The position numbers and the translations under genes were made by a program. Shown here piece by piece: positions 16,250 to 24,854 of a stretch of 64,000 bases of DNA. Source of the stretch: Paenibacillus riograndensis SBR5 (GTDB lineage: Bacteria; Bacillota; Bacilli; Paenibacillales; Paenibacillaceae); the NCBI RefSeq assembly GCF_000981585.1, contig NZ_LN831776.1:3021187-3085186 (forward strand), written 5' to 3'. Position 1 is the stretch's first letter. The number at the start of each line of letters is the position of its first letter. The notes under the pieces were generated by a model that saw only the letters and a program-made list of their open reading frames with translations, was not told where the DNA came from and searched no databases.

Positions 16250-16380
16250 GGTACTTCGGCAAATTAGTGTACCTTTTTCCACTTAAAGAGTTGCCGTAGG
16301 ATTCATGGGAGTCGTTCTCCAGGTAACGCTAGAACCAAGACGGCTGCGCTGTCCCGTGGAGGACGGTACAGCCGTTTTTG
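16250..16380 (+). repeat. R2 repeat, copy b, right part
   Basis: It continues the R2 copy after IS256: GTACTTCGGCAAATTAGTGTACC, TTTTTCCACTTAAAGAGTTGCC, GGATTCATGGG, CTCCAGGTAACGCTAGAACC, and a hairpin ACGGCTG...CAGCCGTTTTT (about 16340-16378). It joins directly onto an R1 copy. Confidence 0.7.
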
Positions 16381-16482
16381 TTCAAATATAGAATTTATAT
16401 GTTTCACGCTATAAATGTTCCTTCTATTTCTCGCTGAAACGGGTGCCGTCCTAATAAGGACGGCGTAGCCGTTTCTACTTGG
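16381..16482 (+). repeat. R1 dispersed repeat, copy 4
   Basis: This copy matches copy 1 almost exactly, including the ATTTCTCGCTGAAACGGGTG block and a right stem with a bulged GTA. It lies upstream of the ECF sigma gene and, with the R2 tail, separates it from the IS256 region. Confidence 0.8.
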
Positions 16483-16562
16483 TTTTTTTGGGCGGCGGTC
16501 TACTGTAACTTTTGTGGGGCGTTCAACGAATAAGGAGTATGACATGGGAGAGGAGGGAGTCT

Positions 16563-17270
16563 GTGACGGACAGGAACGTGGGTACGGACAGCAGTAGCCC
16601 CAGACCTAACAGCAAAGACAAGGGCCCGCCGGATGAGGAAGCGGCAATGCTGCTCCGTTTCAGGCAGGGAGAGCGGGAGGCATTTGAATGGCTGGTCCGG
16701 AAATACCGCCAGCCTGCCGTGCATTTTGCGCACCATCTGACCGGGGATTATCATCTGGCTGAAGACCTGGCACAGGATTGCTTCGCTCATCTGCTTGTCT
16801 ATCCGGAAAAGTACGATTTTCGCGCATCATTTAAGACCTATCTGTATACGCTCCTCCGGCATAAGTGCATTGACGCTTGGCGCAAAAGCAGGCGGACCCT
16901 GCCGGGCGAAGCAGGGGGCCGGAACGAATCCGGGCGGATGTCTCCGGAAGATCACCCGGATGATGGACAAATGAGCGGAAGATACATATCGCCTTACGCT
17001 TTGGATGATCCCGCGCGGCTGGCCATCGTGCGCGAGGAGGACCGGGAATGGCACCGCCGCATGCGGATGCTGAAGCCGGATTACCGGCTGGCCGTTTATC
17101 TTGTGGATATTGCGCAGCTGTCTTATGAGGAAGCATCTTCTATTATGCAGCGAAGTACGGTGAGCTTTAGAGTTCTGCTGCACCGTGCCCGTAAGAAACT
17201 CAGGCAGATTTATGAAGGAGAGGAGTGGGATTGTGAAATCCAGCGAACAGGAGCAAGCATTTCTCGATGA
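16563..17270 (+). CDS. ECF-type RNA polymerase sigma factor
   Basis: This 235-aa protein has sigma region 2 (LLRFRQGEREAFEWLVRKYRQPAVHFAHHLTG, AEDLAQDCFAHLL, FKTYLYTLLRHKCIDAWRK) and region 4 (LAVYLVDIAQLSYEEASSIMQ, VSFRVLLHRARKKLRQ). A charged ~40-residue insert separates the two. The GTG at 16563 is 6 nt after AGGAGG; upstream in-frame starts lack spacing. The next gene overlaps it by 38 nt and encodes a small membrane protein, possibly its anti-sigma partner, followed by an ABC exporter that is likely a regulatory target. Confidence 0.9.
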   Translation: MTDRNVGTDSSSPRPNSKDKGPPDEEAAMLLRFRQGEREAFEWLVRKYRQPAVHFAHHLTGDYHLAEDLAQDCFAHLLVYPEKYDFRASFKTYLYTLLRHKCIDAWRKSRRTLPGEAGGRNESGRMSPEDHPDDGQMSGRYISPYALDDPARLAIVREEDREWHRRMRMLKPDYRLAVYLVDIAQLSYEEASSIMQRSTVSFRVLLHRARKKLRQIYEGEEWDCEIQRTGASISR

Positions 17271-17526
17271 AGTGTACCGGAAAGCCCGTCTGCTTGAATA
17301 TGACAAGCGTGAAGCCGCAAAGGTGCTCCGCAACCGCAAAATACTGGCCAGACAGAAGATGGTGAAGTTTACGTATGTTATCGTCAGTACAGTTGTTTTG
17401 GCTCTAATTATCCGGCACGGCGGGATCGAACAAGGACTGCGCCTGTGTCTGTCACTCCTCTTAATCGCCGCAGGCATAGCGGTTGAATCCATGGAGCTGT
17501 CCCGGAGTACAGAAATTGAGGATTAG
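17233..17526 (+). CDS. Small two-helix membrane protein, possible anti-sigma partner
   Basis: This 97-aa protein has a charged N-terminal half (about 50 residues) and two hydrophobic segments (about 52-68 and 73-90). No zinc-binding anti-sigma motif (HxxxCxxC) is seen. It overlaps the sigma gene and precedes the ABC ATPase, so it is probably part of the same operon and may modulate the sigma factor. The GTG at 17233 follows AGGAG by 7 nt. Its function is not established. Confidence 0.7.
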   Translation: MKSSEQEQAFLDEVYRKARLLEYDKREAAKVLRNRKILARQKMVKFTYVIVSTVVLALIIRHGGIEQGLRLCLSLLLIAAGIAVESMELSRSTEIED

Positions 17527-17560
17527 GGGAAAGACAGGAGTAAGTGAAGGAGAGAATGGA

Positions 17561-18436
17561 ATGGAATTAATCATTGATCATTTGACGAAAACCTACGGAG
17601 GCAAGCAGGCATTGAATAATGTCAGCTTCCGGGTAGGTGAAGGGATACATGGACTGCTGGGTCCGAACGGAGCAGGAAAAACCACGCTGATGCGTCTTCT
17701 TGCAACCTTGCTTGAGCCGACCTCCGGCCAAGTGGAGATTGGCGGCATCTCTCTGACGGACAAGTCTCAGATTAGACGGATTGTCGGATATTTGCCGCAG
17801 GAATTTGCTTTTTATCCGGGGATGTCGGTGCTGGAGGCGATGGATTATCTGGCTCTTTTGTCCGGTGTGAAAGGCCGTGCCGAGCGCAAGCGGAGAATAG
17901 ACCATTTGCTGGAGCTTGTCAATCTGACTGAACAGCGCCGTACCAGGGTAAAGGCGCTGTCCGGCGGAATGAAGCGCCGGCTTGGCGTTGCCCAGGCGAT
18001 GATTCATGAGCCAAAGCTGCTGATTGTTGATGAGCCGACGGCCGGGCTTGATCCGGAGGAGCGGATACGGTTCCGGCGGCTGCTCAGCAAATTCGCCGAG
18101 GGCAGAATCGTCCTGTTGTCCACGCATGTTGTTGAGGATGTGGAATCGACCTGCGAACAGATGACAGTGCTGCATAAAGGGAGCCTGCGCTATCACGGCA
18201 GAATCGGTGACTTGACGGCCGCCGCTGCCGGACGCGTCTGGACGGCGGAGCTTGACCGTGCCGAGTGGAGCCGGGACAGCGAAAGGTTCCCGGTGCTGTC
18301 TGCTGTGCCGGAAGGGGCCGGCATGCGTGTCCGCGTATTGTCTGATGAGCAGCCTTATCCGGGAGCGCAGCAGGCCGTGCCGTCGATTGAGGATGCTTAC
18401 CTGTACCTGATGCGCAGGGAGGAAGCCTTCGTATGA
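17561..18436 (+). CDS. ABC transporter ATP-binding protein (ABC-2 exporter)
   Basis: This 291-aa protein shows Walker A GPNGAGKTT, Q-loop YLPQEFAFYPGMS, signature LSGGMKRR, Walker B LLIVDEPTAGLDP and H-loop LSTHVVED. A ~70-residue C-terminal extension ends in SIEDAYLYLM, which is typical of multidrug/antibiotic ABC-2 ATPases. The ATG at 17561 follows AAGGAG. It overlaps the permease start by 4 nt. It closely resembles, in size and motifs, the ATPase at 47606. Confidence 0.95.
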   Translation: MELIIDHLTKTYGGKQALNNVSFRVGEGIHGLLGPNGAGKTTLMRLLATLLEPTSGQVEIGGISLTDKSQIRRIVGYLPQEFAFYPGMSVLEAMDYLALLSGVKGRAERKRRIDHLLELVNLTEQRRTRVKALSGGMKRRLGVAQAMIHEPKLLIVDEPTAGLDPEERIRFRRLLSKFAEGRIVLLSTHVVEDVESTCEQMTVLHKGSLRYHGRIGDLTAAAAGRVWTAELDRAEWSRDSERFPVLSAVPEGAGMRVRVLSDEQPYPGAQQAVPSIEDAYLYLMRREEAFV

Positions 18437-19656
18437 TATCACTCATAGGCAAAGAAATGCGCATGACACTGCGCAGCCTCGTTTTTTATATATTTATCAT
18501 CGTGGCCTGTTTTTTTTATTTCACTTCTTATGCCACCAGCGAAACCTGGGGAGAGCTTGGACCTCCCGCCGCTGGTACACCGCAAAATATGGGAACGGCA
18601 GAACATCCGATGTACGGCTGGAAGCAGCCGGGGAATGCCTTTGAACTGGCAAAACGGATGCGGACGGAGATAGGCTGGGATCTTAATAGCGGGACAACAA
18701 CCAAGTACAAAATCGGCTTTTTAGTGGAAAACAAACTTGACGGGGAAGAGAAGGGGGTCCTTTCCGACGCCATAGCTAAATTGGATGTGATCCTGCAGGA
18801 CCCGGACAAATATACCCTCGATGATGTATATAAGATTTCCGATGAATTGAATACCCAGTTGGGCGGCAACACCATGTACAAGCGGGGAGTTGGAGATTTC
18901 GGATTTCCTATTGAGTCCTATGATGAGGCTGTAAAAGCGCAGAAAGTGACGCTTGATCTTTATCGTGACAAGGTGGAGGCGGGAGAACTTCTGCCCGGGG
19001 CGGCAAGGTATTTCTGTGATTATCTGTCGCTGCCCGCAGGTATCTTCCCGGTATTTCTGTCGGCCTTTCTGCTGCTGCGCGACCGTTCCAGCCGAATGAG
19101 CGAGCTAATCTACAGCCGCCGGGTTTCCCCCTGGGCTTATGTCTTCTCGAAGTTTATCGCACTGGGTGTGATGCTTTCCCTTGTCTTCCTCGTTCTGTCT
19201 GTCGTTGGCGGCTGGAAAACAGTAGAGATATTAGGATTGGACGGACAGACTGGAGAGGCGGCTGCAATCTTTCTAGGCTATACGGCCTGGTGGCTTCTGC
19301 CGACGATATGGGCTTCCGTTGCCTTCGGCATGTTTGGCTCCATGTTGTTCCGCCTGGGGATTGTGCCTATTGCCCTTCAAGTCATCTGGTGGTTTATTTC
19401 TGTGCTGCCGCTTATGGGTTCTTACGGGTTGTACCGGCTGCTGATCCGCTTTAATTCACCAGACGATTATGTTTTATACAAGGATTGGGCGGATGAAATT
19501 GCGTTGAACCGCAGCTTTTATCTTATACTCGCTGTAGCGCTGGCAGCAGGTGCCGCCTGGCTCTGGGAGAGGCACCGCAGCCGGTTGGATTCAGCGGGAG
19601 CTCTTAGCAGGAAACGCTCCAAAAAGAAAATCAAGACCGCAACGGAGGCTGCCTGA
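18433..19656 (+). CDS. ABC-2 type permease subunit
   Basis: This 407-aa protein has a first helix at about 12-32, then a ~160-residue extracytoplasmic region, then five to six helices from ~190 onwards (FPVFLSAFLLLRDRSSRMSELIYSRRVS is a usual ABC-2 segment) and a basic C-terminal tail. It overlaps the ATPase and the next membrane gene (ATGA). It is the main membrane half of the exporter; the substrate is unknown. Confidence 0.85.
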   Translation: MISLIGKEMRMTLRSLVFYIFIIVACFFYFTSYATSETWGELGPPAAGTPQNMGTAEHPMYGWKQPGNAFELAKRMRTEIGWDLNSGTTTKYKIGFLVENKLDGEEKGVLSDAIAKLDVILQDPDKYTLDDVYKISDELNTQLGGNTMYKRGVGDFGFPIESYDEAVKAQKVTLDLYRDKVEAGELLPGAARYFCDYLSLPAGIFPVFLSAFLLLRDRSSRMSELIYSRRVSPWAYVFSKFIALGVMLSLVFLVLSVVGGWKTVEILGLDGQTGEAAAIFLGYTAWWLLPTIWASVAFGMFGSMLFRLGIVPIALQVIWWFISVLPLMGSYGLYRLLIRFNSPDDYVLYKDWADEIALNRSFYLILAVALAAGAAWLWERHRSRLDSAGALSRKRSKKKIKTATEAA

Positions 19657-20288
19657 TGAAAAGGCAAATGATTGCTCCGTTGATCTGGTATAACCTCAAA
19701 CTGACCGTCCACTACTCCTGGTGCCTGTCGGCAGCCCTCCTCGCGGTGATCCCTTTTTTCATGGATCCCGGTCTGATGGGCCAGAACGAGGTTGCCCGGC
19801 TTGGAGAAAGGCTGATCAGCTTCCTGGGCCTGATTATTTACCCTCATCTTGCTCTGCTGGAGAACGGGGGGATCGGTGAGCCGCTCTACGCCAAGCAGGT
19901 GCGTCATCCTCCGATCTTTCTTTTCCGGTGGCTGCTGACTACATTTTATGTCTTTTTGGTGAACGCAGCTTTTTTTACCTGGCTGAATTGGAGTGGTGCT
20001 GACTTTAACTTATGGCCCATGACCGGCGGGGTGACCTTTACCGCAGTGGCAATCGGAACTGCGGGGATGACAGCTGCGCTGCTGGTTGGCAACGTATCGG
20101 CCGGGTACATAGCAGGCTTCGCCTGGTATCTGCTCGACTTCATGACTAAAGGCCGGATGACCGGACATTTCTATCTGTTTGGCCTGCTGGAGCACGAGTG
20201 GGATAACGACAAATGGCTGCTTGCCGGGCTATCCCTGGTCCTGGCCCTGATCTGTGCCTGTCTGCTTCCGCGCCGGAGACTGGATTAA
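19656..20288 (+). CDS. Membrane protein, second subunit of the ABC-2 exporter
   Basis: This 210-aa protein has about six hydrophobic segments and no soluble domain. Its ATG overlaps the previous stop and a terminator follows, so it is the last gene of the sigma-ABC operon. It is probably an accessory permease. No family-specific motif could be recognised. Confidence 0.75.
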   Translation: MKRQMIAPLIWYNLKLTVHYSWCLSAALLAVIPFFMDPGLMGQNEVARLGERLISFLGLIIYPHLALLENGGIGEPLYAKQVRHPPIFLFRWLLTTFYVFLVNAAFFTWLNWSGADFNLWPMTGGVTFTAVAIGTAGMTAALLVGNVSAGYIAGFAWYLLDFMTKGRMTGHFYLFGLLEHEWDNDKWLLAGLSLVLALICACLLPRRRLD

Positions 20289-20310
20289 GTGCCGAGGCCT
20301 GAAAAATAGC

Positions 20311-20344
20311 GGGGGAGTATGACTGAACAGTCTACTCCCTTTTT
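20311..20344 (+). terminator. Terminator of the sigma factor-ABC operon
   Basis: GGGAGTA (20313-20319) pairs with TACTCCC (20333-20339) and is followed by TTTTT. Confidence 0.85.
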
Positions 20345-20469
20345 ACATTTTCCCCAGAAATTCCATTCGTAATCACCCCCCGTCCCTTCATATCAGAAGC
20401 AACTTTTCCGAAAAAAAGGTATACTATGATTAGTTTCAGTCCCCACTTTCACAGAGGAGGCTCTATCAC

Positions 20470-23400
20470 TTGACCGAGACACTCTTTAAGCATCTGTATT
20501 TGCGGTCCTCTATAGGGTTCGCAGTAGTCTCCACAAAAGACGGTACCATGATTATGGCGAATCCTGCTCTTTGCAGCATGTTCGGCTATACGGAAGAGGA
20601 AATGATGAAGCTCCGTTACCTGGATATCGCATTGCCGGAGGATGAGCCTACTGCCGATCATGAGCTTATTATGAAATATTTACTGCAAAGCCCCGGAGCG
20701 GCTGTAGATAAAGAGAAACGATTCGTGCGCAAGGACGGCAGTATCATCTGGATTGCACTACATATTTTTTTAACATTCGATGAAGCTACTGGCGCCCCTG
20801 TTCATCTGATTGCCGAGATGACGGAAATTACCAGCCGCAAGTTAGCCGAGAACAAGATAGAAGAGGACCGTCTGCTCTATAATCTGATTACGCAAAATAC
20901 GCCGGATATGATCTCCTTTGCCGATGCAGACGGAACAGTACGGTATGTATCTCCGTCTGTTGAGAAGCTGCTGGGTTACTCCATGGATGAGGTAATCGGC
21001 AGGAAAAGGCCTGATTTCTACCATGAAGAAGATGCGATAGAAATGAAACAGCACGGGAAGATGTATTCCGACAGTGATGTCTTTACCCAGCGGGCCCGGC
21101 ATAGAGACGGACATTATCTCTGGCTCGAAAATTCGTTTCAGGTTATGCGTAACAGCAAGGGCGGCGTGGAGAAGGTTCTGACCATTGCCCGCGACATTAC
21201 GGAACGCAAGAAATATGAGAATTTACTTGCAACTGCGCAGGAATTGGGGAACATCGGTTCATGGGAATGGGATTCCCTGAATGAGCGAATGACCGTCTCG
21301 AAGCAGCTGCGCTCCATTTTTGATCTGTGTCAGGACAGCGGTACGGCCACCCACAGCCAGATCGATTATGTGCAGCTGCTGGCCCGCGTGGTTCCCGAGG
21401 ATATGGCTCCGCTTCAGGCCGAACTGAGCAAAACCTTGAAGTCCGGGGTCAACGGCCAATCGGTATTCAGAATTGAAAATGACAAAGGTGAGCGCAAGTT
21501 CATCTATACCCATTGGGAAGTAGTGCTGGATACAGCCGGAAAAACCCTGCAAATCAACGGCATAGTGCAGGATATCACCGAACGTTACCGGATGGAGGAG
21601 CAGCTGCGCGAGAGCGAGCGGAATTACCGGCTAATCTCGGAGAATTCCCTGGATTTTATCTCCCGGAATGCGACAGACAACGAAGCTACTTACTTGTATG
21701 CATCTCCGGTCTGCCTGCCGATGCTCGGCTATACCCCGGAAGAAATGGAAGGCTCAAGCGGCATGCGGTATGTTCATCCGGAGGATATGGATAAAGTACG
21801 TGCGTATTTGCAGGAAACCATGGAGGGCAAAAAGCTGGAGCCGATTATGTTCCGGTTTTTGTGCAAGGATGGCTCTTACCTCTGGACAGAAACGACGCTC
21901 CGCCATATCAGCTCAGGGCCGGGAGGAACGGCGGAAATGGTCTGTGTCACCCGCAATATCTCTGAGCGCAAGCAATATGAGTTGAAGCAGCTGGAGAGCG
22001 AGAACCTCTATAAATCCCTGTTCGAATATAATCCTTCGGCGATCAGCGCCATGGATTTGAACGGGCATATCCAATCGCTGAATGCCAGTCTGCAGCAATT
22101 AACGGGTTATTCGTATGATAGCCTGCTGCATGCCAGCCACACTGAGATTATTGATCCGGATGAACTGGGAATGGCTGAGCAGCGTTTTGAGCTGGCTGCG
22201 AAGGGGCTCCCCCAGATCTTTGAAAGCAGGCTGATCCACCGGGAGGGCTATTCCGTTGAAGTCAGCGTGATCTATGTGCCGATTATGGTGAACAGCCAAG
22301 TCGTCGGTGTATTCAGTATTACCAGTAACATTACGGAACACAAACGTCATCTCCAGCAGATAGAGAAACTCAGTTATGAGCATGCCCTGATTCTGAATTC
22401 AGTCTCAGAAGGCATCTTTGGCATGAATCTGCAGGGGGAAACGATGTTTATTAATCCGGCTGCATCGACGATGCTGGGATATGAGCCCGGTGAACTGGCC
22501 GGGAACATTAAGCTGCATACCGTGGAACAAAGATGGCTGGACGCCGAGCCGTATGCCGGCGGGCGGTGGGCGCAGCCGGATTCCTTGTCGGGCCAGCTTT
22601 CTTCCGAGGACAAGGAAGGCGTATTCTGGAGACAGGACGGCTCCAGCTTTCTGGTTAAATACCGGATGTCTCCATTATTTGATAATGGTGAGCGGAAGGG
22701 GGCGGTTGTCGTCTTCCGGGACATTACCGAAGAGAAGGCCATTGTGCGGGCAAAAGAGTCTGCGGAGCAGGCGGACCGGGCCAAGTCTGAATTCCTGGCA
22801 ATTATGAGCCATGAGCTGCGCACGCCGATGAACGGGATTATGGGCATGGCGGATCTTTTGGCCGGAACCGAGCTTGATGAAGAACAGCAATACTACACAG
22901 AAATCATCAACAAAAGCAGTGAGTCCCTGCTGCATATTCTGAACGAGGTGCTGGACTTCAGCAAGATTGAAGCCGGCATGATGACGCTGGAGCTGCAGAC
23001 GGTGGACCTGTCCCAGGTGATCCGGAATGTCATGGAGCTGTTTTATCCGAAAGCGCTGGAGAAAGGTCTGCTTCTGGATAGCAAGCTGGACCCTGATCTG
23101 CCGCTGCTTGTGGTGACGGATGAGATCCGCCTGCGGCAGATTCTGGTGAATCTCATCGGCAATGCGGTGAAATTCACCGAGGAAGGTGAAATTCACGTTA
23201 CAGCGGGGCTGCAATCGATCGACGAGACCGGAGATCTGGTTATAAGATTTACGGTAAAAGATACCGGAATCGGCATTCCCCAGGGAAGCCAGGGACTGCT
23301 GTTTCAGTCCTTTTCCCAGCTGCATCCTTCAATTAACCGCAAGTATGGCGGTACGGGCCTGGGGCTGGCGATCAGCAAAAAGCTGGTTGAACTGCTGGGC

Positions 23401-23943
23401 GGGATGATTGGTGTGGAAAGCAATGAAGGGGAAGGGGCAGAGTTTTTCTTCACCATCCATGTTTTTCTGCCTTTGTCGGAACCTGCCTATCAGCAAATTC
23501 CTATTGCCGGCATGGAGAACGGAAATGGAAAAGAGGCGCCGGACAGAACGTCTTCCGAAGGCGAATACGGCCCGCTGTCCATTCTGGTTGCCGAAGATCA
23601 TCCGGTGAATCTCCAATTGCTTCAGGCGTATCTCAAAAAGCGCGGCTACTATGCTGATGTGGCCTTAAACGGGGAAATGGCCGTAGAAATGGTGCGCTCG
23701 CGTCCATATGATCTGGTGTTCATGGATATCCAAATGCCGCAGATGGACGGGATCGAAGCGACAAGTATAATACGCCACGAGATGGGGCTGTCGCCTGTTA
23801 TTGTTGCAGCAACGGCTTTTGCGCGCAAGGAGGACAAGGAGCTGTGTCTCAGAGCAGGCATGCAGGACTTCATCTCCAAGCCGATTTCACCAGCTGAGGT
23901 GGACCGGGTGCTAAGAGAGTGGTCGGCCCATATCCTCAGATAA
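20470..23943 (+). CDS. Hybrid histidine kinase with about six PAS domains and a receiver
   Basis: This 1157-aa cytoplasmic protein has no membrane helix. PAS/PAC units lie near residues 10-125, 135-250, 255-370, 385-500, 505-625 and 635-765 (repeated ITERKxYE-type ends). HisKA follows with His781 in FLAIMSHELRTPMNGIMG, then HATPase (NLIGNAVKFTEEGE, KDTGIGIP, GGTGLGLAIS) and a receiver from ~1035 with the phospho-acceptor Asp1086 in LVFMDIQMPQMDG. The TTG start is 10 nt after AGGAGG. No output regulator is next to it, so phosphate may pass to a remote phosphotransfer protein. Confidence 0.93.
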   Translation: MTETLFKHLYLRSSIGFAVVSTKDGTMIMANPALCSMFGYTEEEMMKLRYLDIALPEDEPTADHELIMKYLLQSPGAAVDKEKRFVRKDGSIIWIALHIFLTFDEATGAPVHLIAEMTEITSRKLAENKIEEDRLLYNLITQNTPDMISFADADGTVRYVSPSVEKLLGYSMDEVIGRKRPDFYHEEDAIEMKQHGKMYSDSDVFTQRARHRDGHYLWLENSFQVMRNSKGGVEKVLTIARDITERKKYENLLATAQELGNIGSWEWDSLNERMTVSKQLRSIFDLCQDSGTATHSQIDYVQLLARVVPEDMAPLQAELSKTLKSGVNGQSVFRIENDKGERKFIYTHWEVVLDTAGKTLQINGIVQDITERYRMEEQLRESERNYRLISENSLDFISRNATDNEATYLYASPVCLPMLGYTPEEMEGSSGMRYVHPEDMDKVRAYLQETMEGKKLEPIMFRFLCKDGSYLWTETTLRHISSGPGGTAEMVCVTRNISERKQYELKQLESENLYKSLFEYNPSAISAMDLNGHIQSLNASLQQLTGYSYDSLLHASHTEIIDPDELGMAEQRFELAAKGLPQIFESRLIHREGYSVEVSVIYVPIMVNSQVVGVFSITSNITEHKRHLQQIEKLSYEHALILNSVSEGIFGMNLQGETMFINPAASTMLGYEPGELAGNIKLHTVEQRWLDAEPYAGGRWAQPDSLSGQLSSEDKEGVFWRQDGSSFLVKYRMSPLFDNGERKGAVVVFRDITEEKAIVRAKESAEQADRAKSEFLAIMSHELRTPMNGIMGMADLLAGTELDEEQQYYTEIINKSSESLLHILNEVLDFSKIEAGMMTLELQTVDLSQVIRNVMELFYPKALEKGLLLDSKLDPDLPLLVVTDEIRLRQILVNLIGNAVKFTEEGEIHVTAGLQSIDETGDLVIRFTVKDTGIGIPQGSQGLLFQSFSQLHPSINRKYGGTGLGLAISKKLVELLGGMIGVESNEGEGAEFFFTIHVFLPLSEPAYQQIPIAGMENGNGKEAPDRTSSEGEYGPLSILVAEDHPVNLQLLQAYLKKRGYYADVALNGEMAVEMVRSRPYDLVFMDIQMPQMDGIEATSIIRHEMGLSPVIVAATAFARKEDKELCLRAGMQDFISKPISPAEVDRVLREWSAHILR

Positions 23944-23974
23944 GAAACAGACGGATTATGATAATTAGCTGCAA

Positions 23975-24178
23975 TCATAGATGCTGCGAAGAGCAGAAGT
24001 CTCTGAGGGGTCCAGCACCATCGTGGAGGATCCGCCTGGCTTGGCGGTCACTCACTCTGAGATGCTGGGCCAGCTCAAGCGGTGTCAGCGGCCTTAGCAG
24101 CCGCCGGGCTAACCGGACTGTTTCCGCCTCCACATTTACCTCCATCCATTCAGCATATTGCTGCTCAAACCTTGTTAT
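23975..24178 (-). CDS. Small helix-turn-helix-like protein with an apparent ATA start
   Basis: The frame encodes about 67 residues, beginning TRFEQQYAEWMEVNVEAE and containing LTPLELAQHLRVSDRQARRIL, which looks like a helix-turn-helix. A perfect AGGAGG (24187-24192) lies 8 nt before an ATA codon (24178), exactly where a start should be. The first ATG (24145) has no ribosome site. Either ATA is used or an ATG was lost by mutation, which would weaken the gene. It is convergent with the hybrid kinase. Function is unknown. Confidence 0.45.
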   Translation of the reverse strand: MTRFEQQYAEWMEVNVEAETVRLARRLLRPLTPLELAQHLRVSDRQARRILHDGAGPLRDFCSSQHL

Positions 24179-24214
24179 TTCGAATTCCTCCTAATAGTTA
24201 ATAACCCCCAGTTT

Positions 24215-24364
24215 ATGCTGATAACATTTTTTGGCCTCGGTCCGGTGCTGTTCGCCGACGGTTCAGCGAGAGAGCGGGTGCTTACACTAATTGTGGTGCT
24301 CCTGATTTACACGGCGGTCATACTGGCGTTCCGGCTCATCTTGAAGCGGATGCGCAGGCGTTGA
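24215..24364 (+). CDS. Possible small membrane peptide
   Basis: A 49-aa frame begins MLITFFGLGPVLF, has one hydrophobic helix (about 24-40) and ends with a basic KRMRRR tail. It has no clear Shine-Dalgarno and its end overlaps the -35 of the Zur-boxed promoter. The helix plus positive tail looks like a real membrane peptide, but support is weak. Confidence 0.3.
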   Translation: MLITFFGLGPVLFADGSARERVLTLIVVLLIYTAVILAFRLILKRMRRR

Positions 24365-24412
24365 CAAACCTCTGCGGTCTGGCTATAGTTGAATTAATCG
24401 TAATTTTTACGA
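24361..24412 (+). promoter_or_regulatory. Sigma-A promoter with Zur-like box before the NusG_II gene
   Basis: TTGACA (24361-24366) and TATAGT (24384-24389) are 17 nt apart. TCGTAATTTTTACGA (24398-24412) sits over the expected transcription start and matches the Zur consensus TCGTAATNATTACGA with one mismatch. Zinc-bound Zur would block transcription. Confidence 0.75.
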
Positions 24413-24452
24413 ATACAATTCAGCCAGTAGGAAGGCAGCGGATTATCGGAAT

Positions 24453-24854
24453 ATGAAACGCGGTGATATGATTCTTATTCTTGTGGTGCTGCTGGTGGCA
24501 GGTTCCCTTTACGGAATCAAGGCTTACAAGGACCATAATGAACATTATGCACAAGGTGAATTGCAAGCAGTTATTACAGTGGACGGCAAGGAGTACAAGA
24601 CGGTATCCTTGACCAAGGAAGAGCAAACGATCGATATCCAGACAAAATTTGGCCACAACATCCTAAAAGTATATGACTACGGAATTCGTATGACCTACTC
24701 GGATGCCCCGCTCCCGATTGCCCTCGATATGGGGTTTATCTCCAGACCCAAGCAGCAGATCCTCTGTGTTCCGGCGCGGCTGATGGTGGAAGTCATTAAT
24801 CCCCACCGGTCTATCAATGACGATAATGAGCTGGATGCGGTTATTCAGCCTTGA
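24453..24854 (+). CDS. NusG domain II-containing membrane-anchored protein
   Basis: This 133-aa protein has one N-terminal membrane helix (about 5-22) and an extracytoplasmic beta-rich domain (residues ~33-120) of the NusG_II type (AVITVDGKEYKTVSL, IQTKFGHNILKVYDYGIRM, CVPARLMVEVI). In other Bacillota such proteins occur near ApbE or transport genes; their role is not settled. Here it has its own Zur-boxed promoter and its end overlaps the convergent YcgQ-like gene by 14 bp, which ties it to zinc limitation. Confidence 0.85.
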   Translation: MKRGDMILILVVLLVAGSLYGIKAYKDHNEHYAQGELQAVITVDGKEYKTVSLTKEEQTIDIQTKFGHNILKVYDYGIRMTYSDAPLPIALDMGFISRPKQQILCVPARLMVEVINPHRSINDDNELDAVIQP

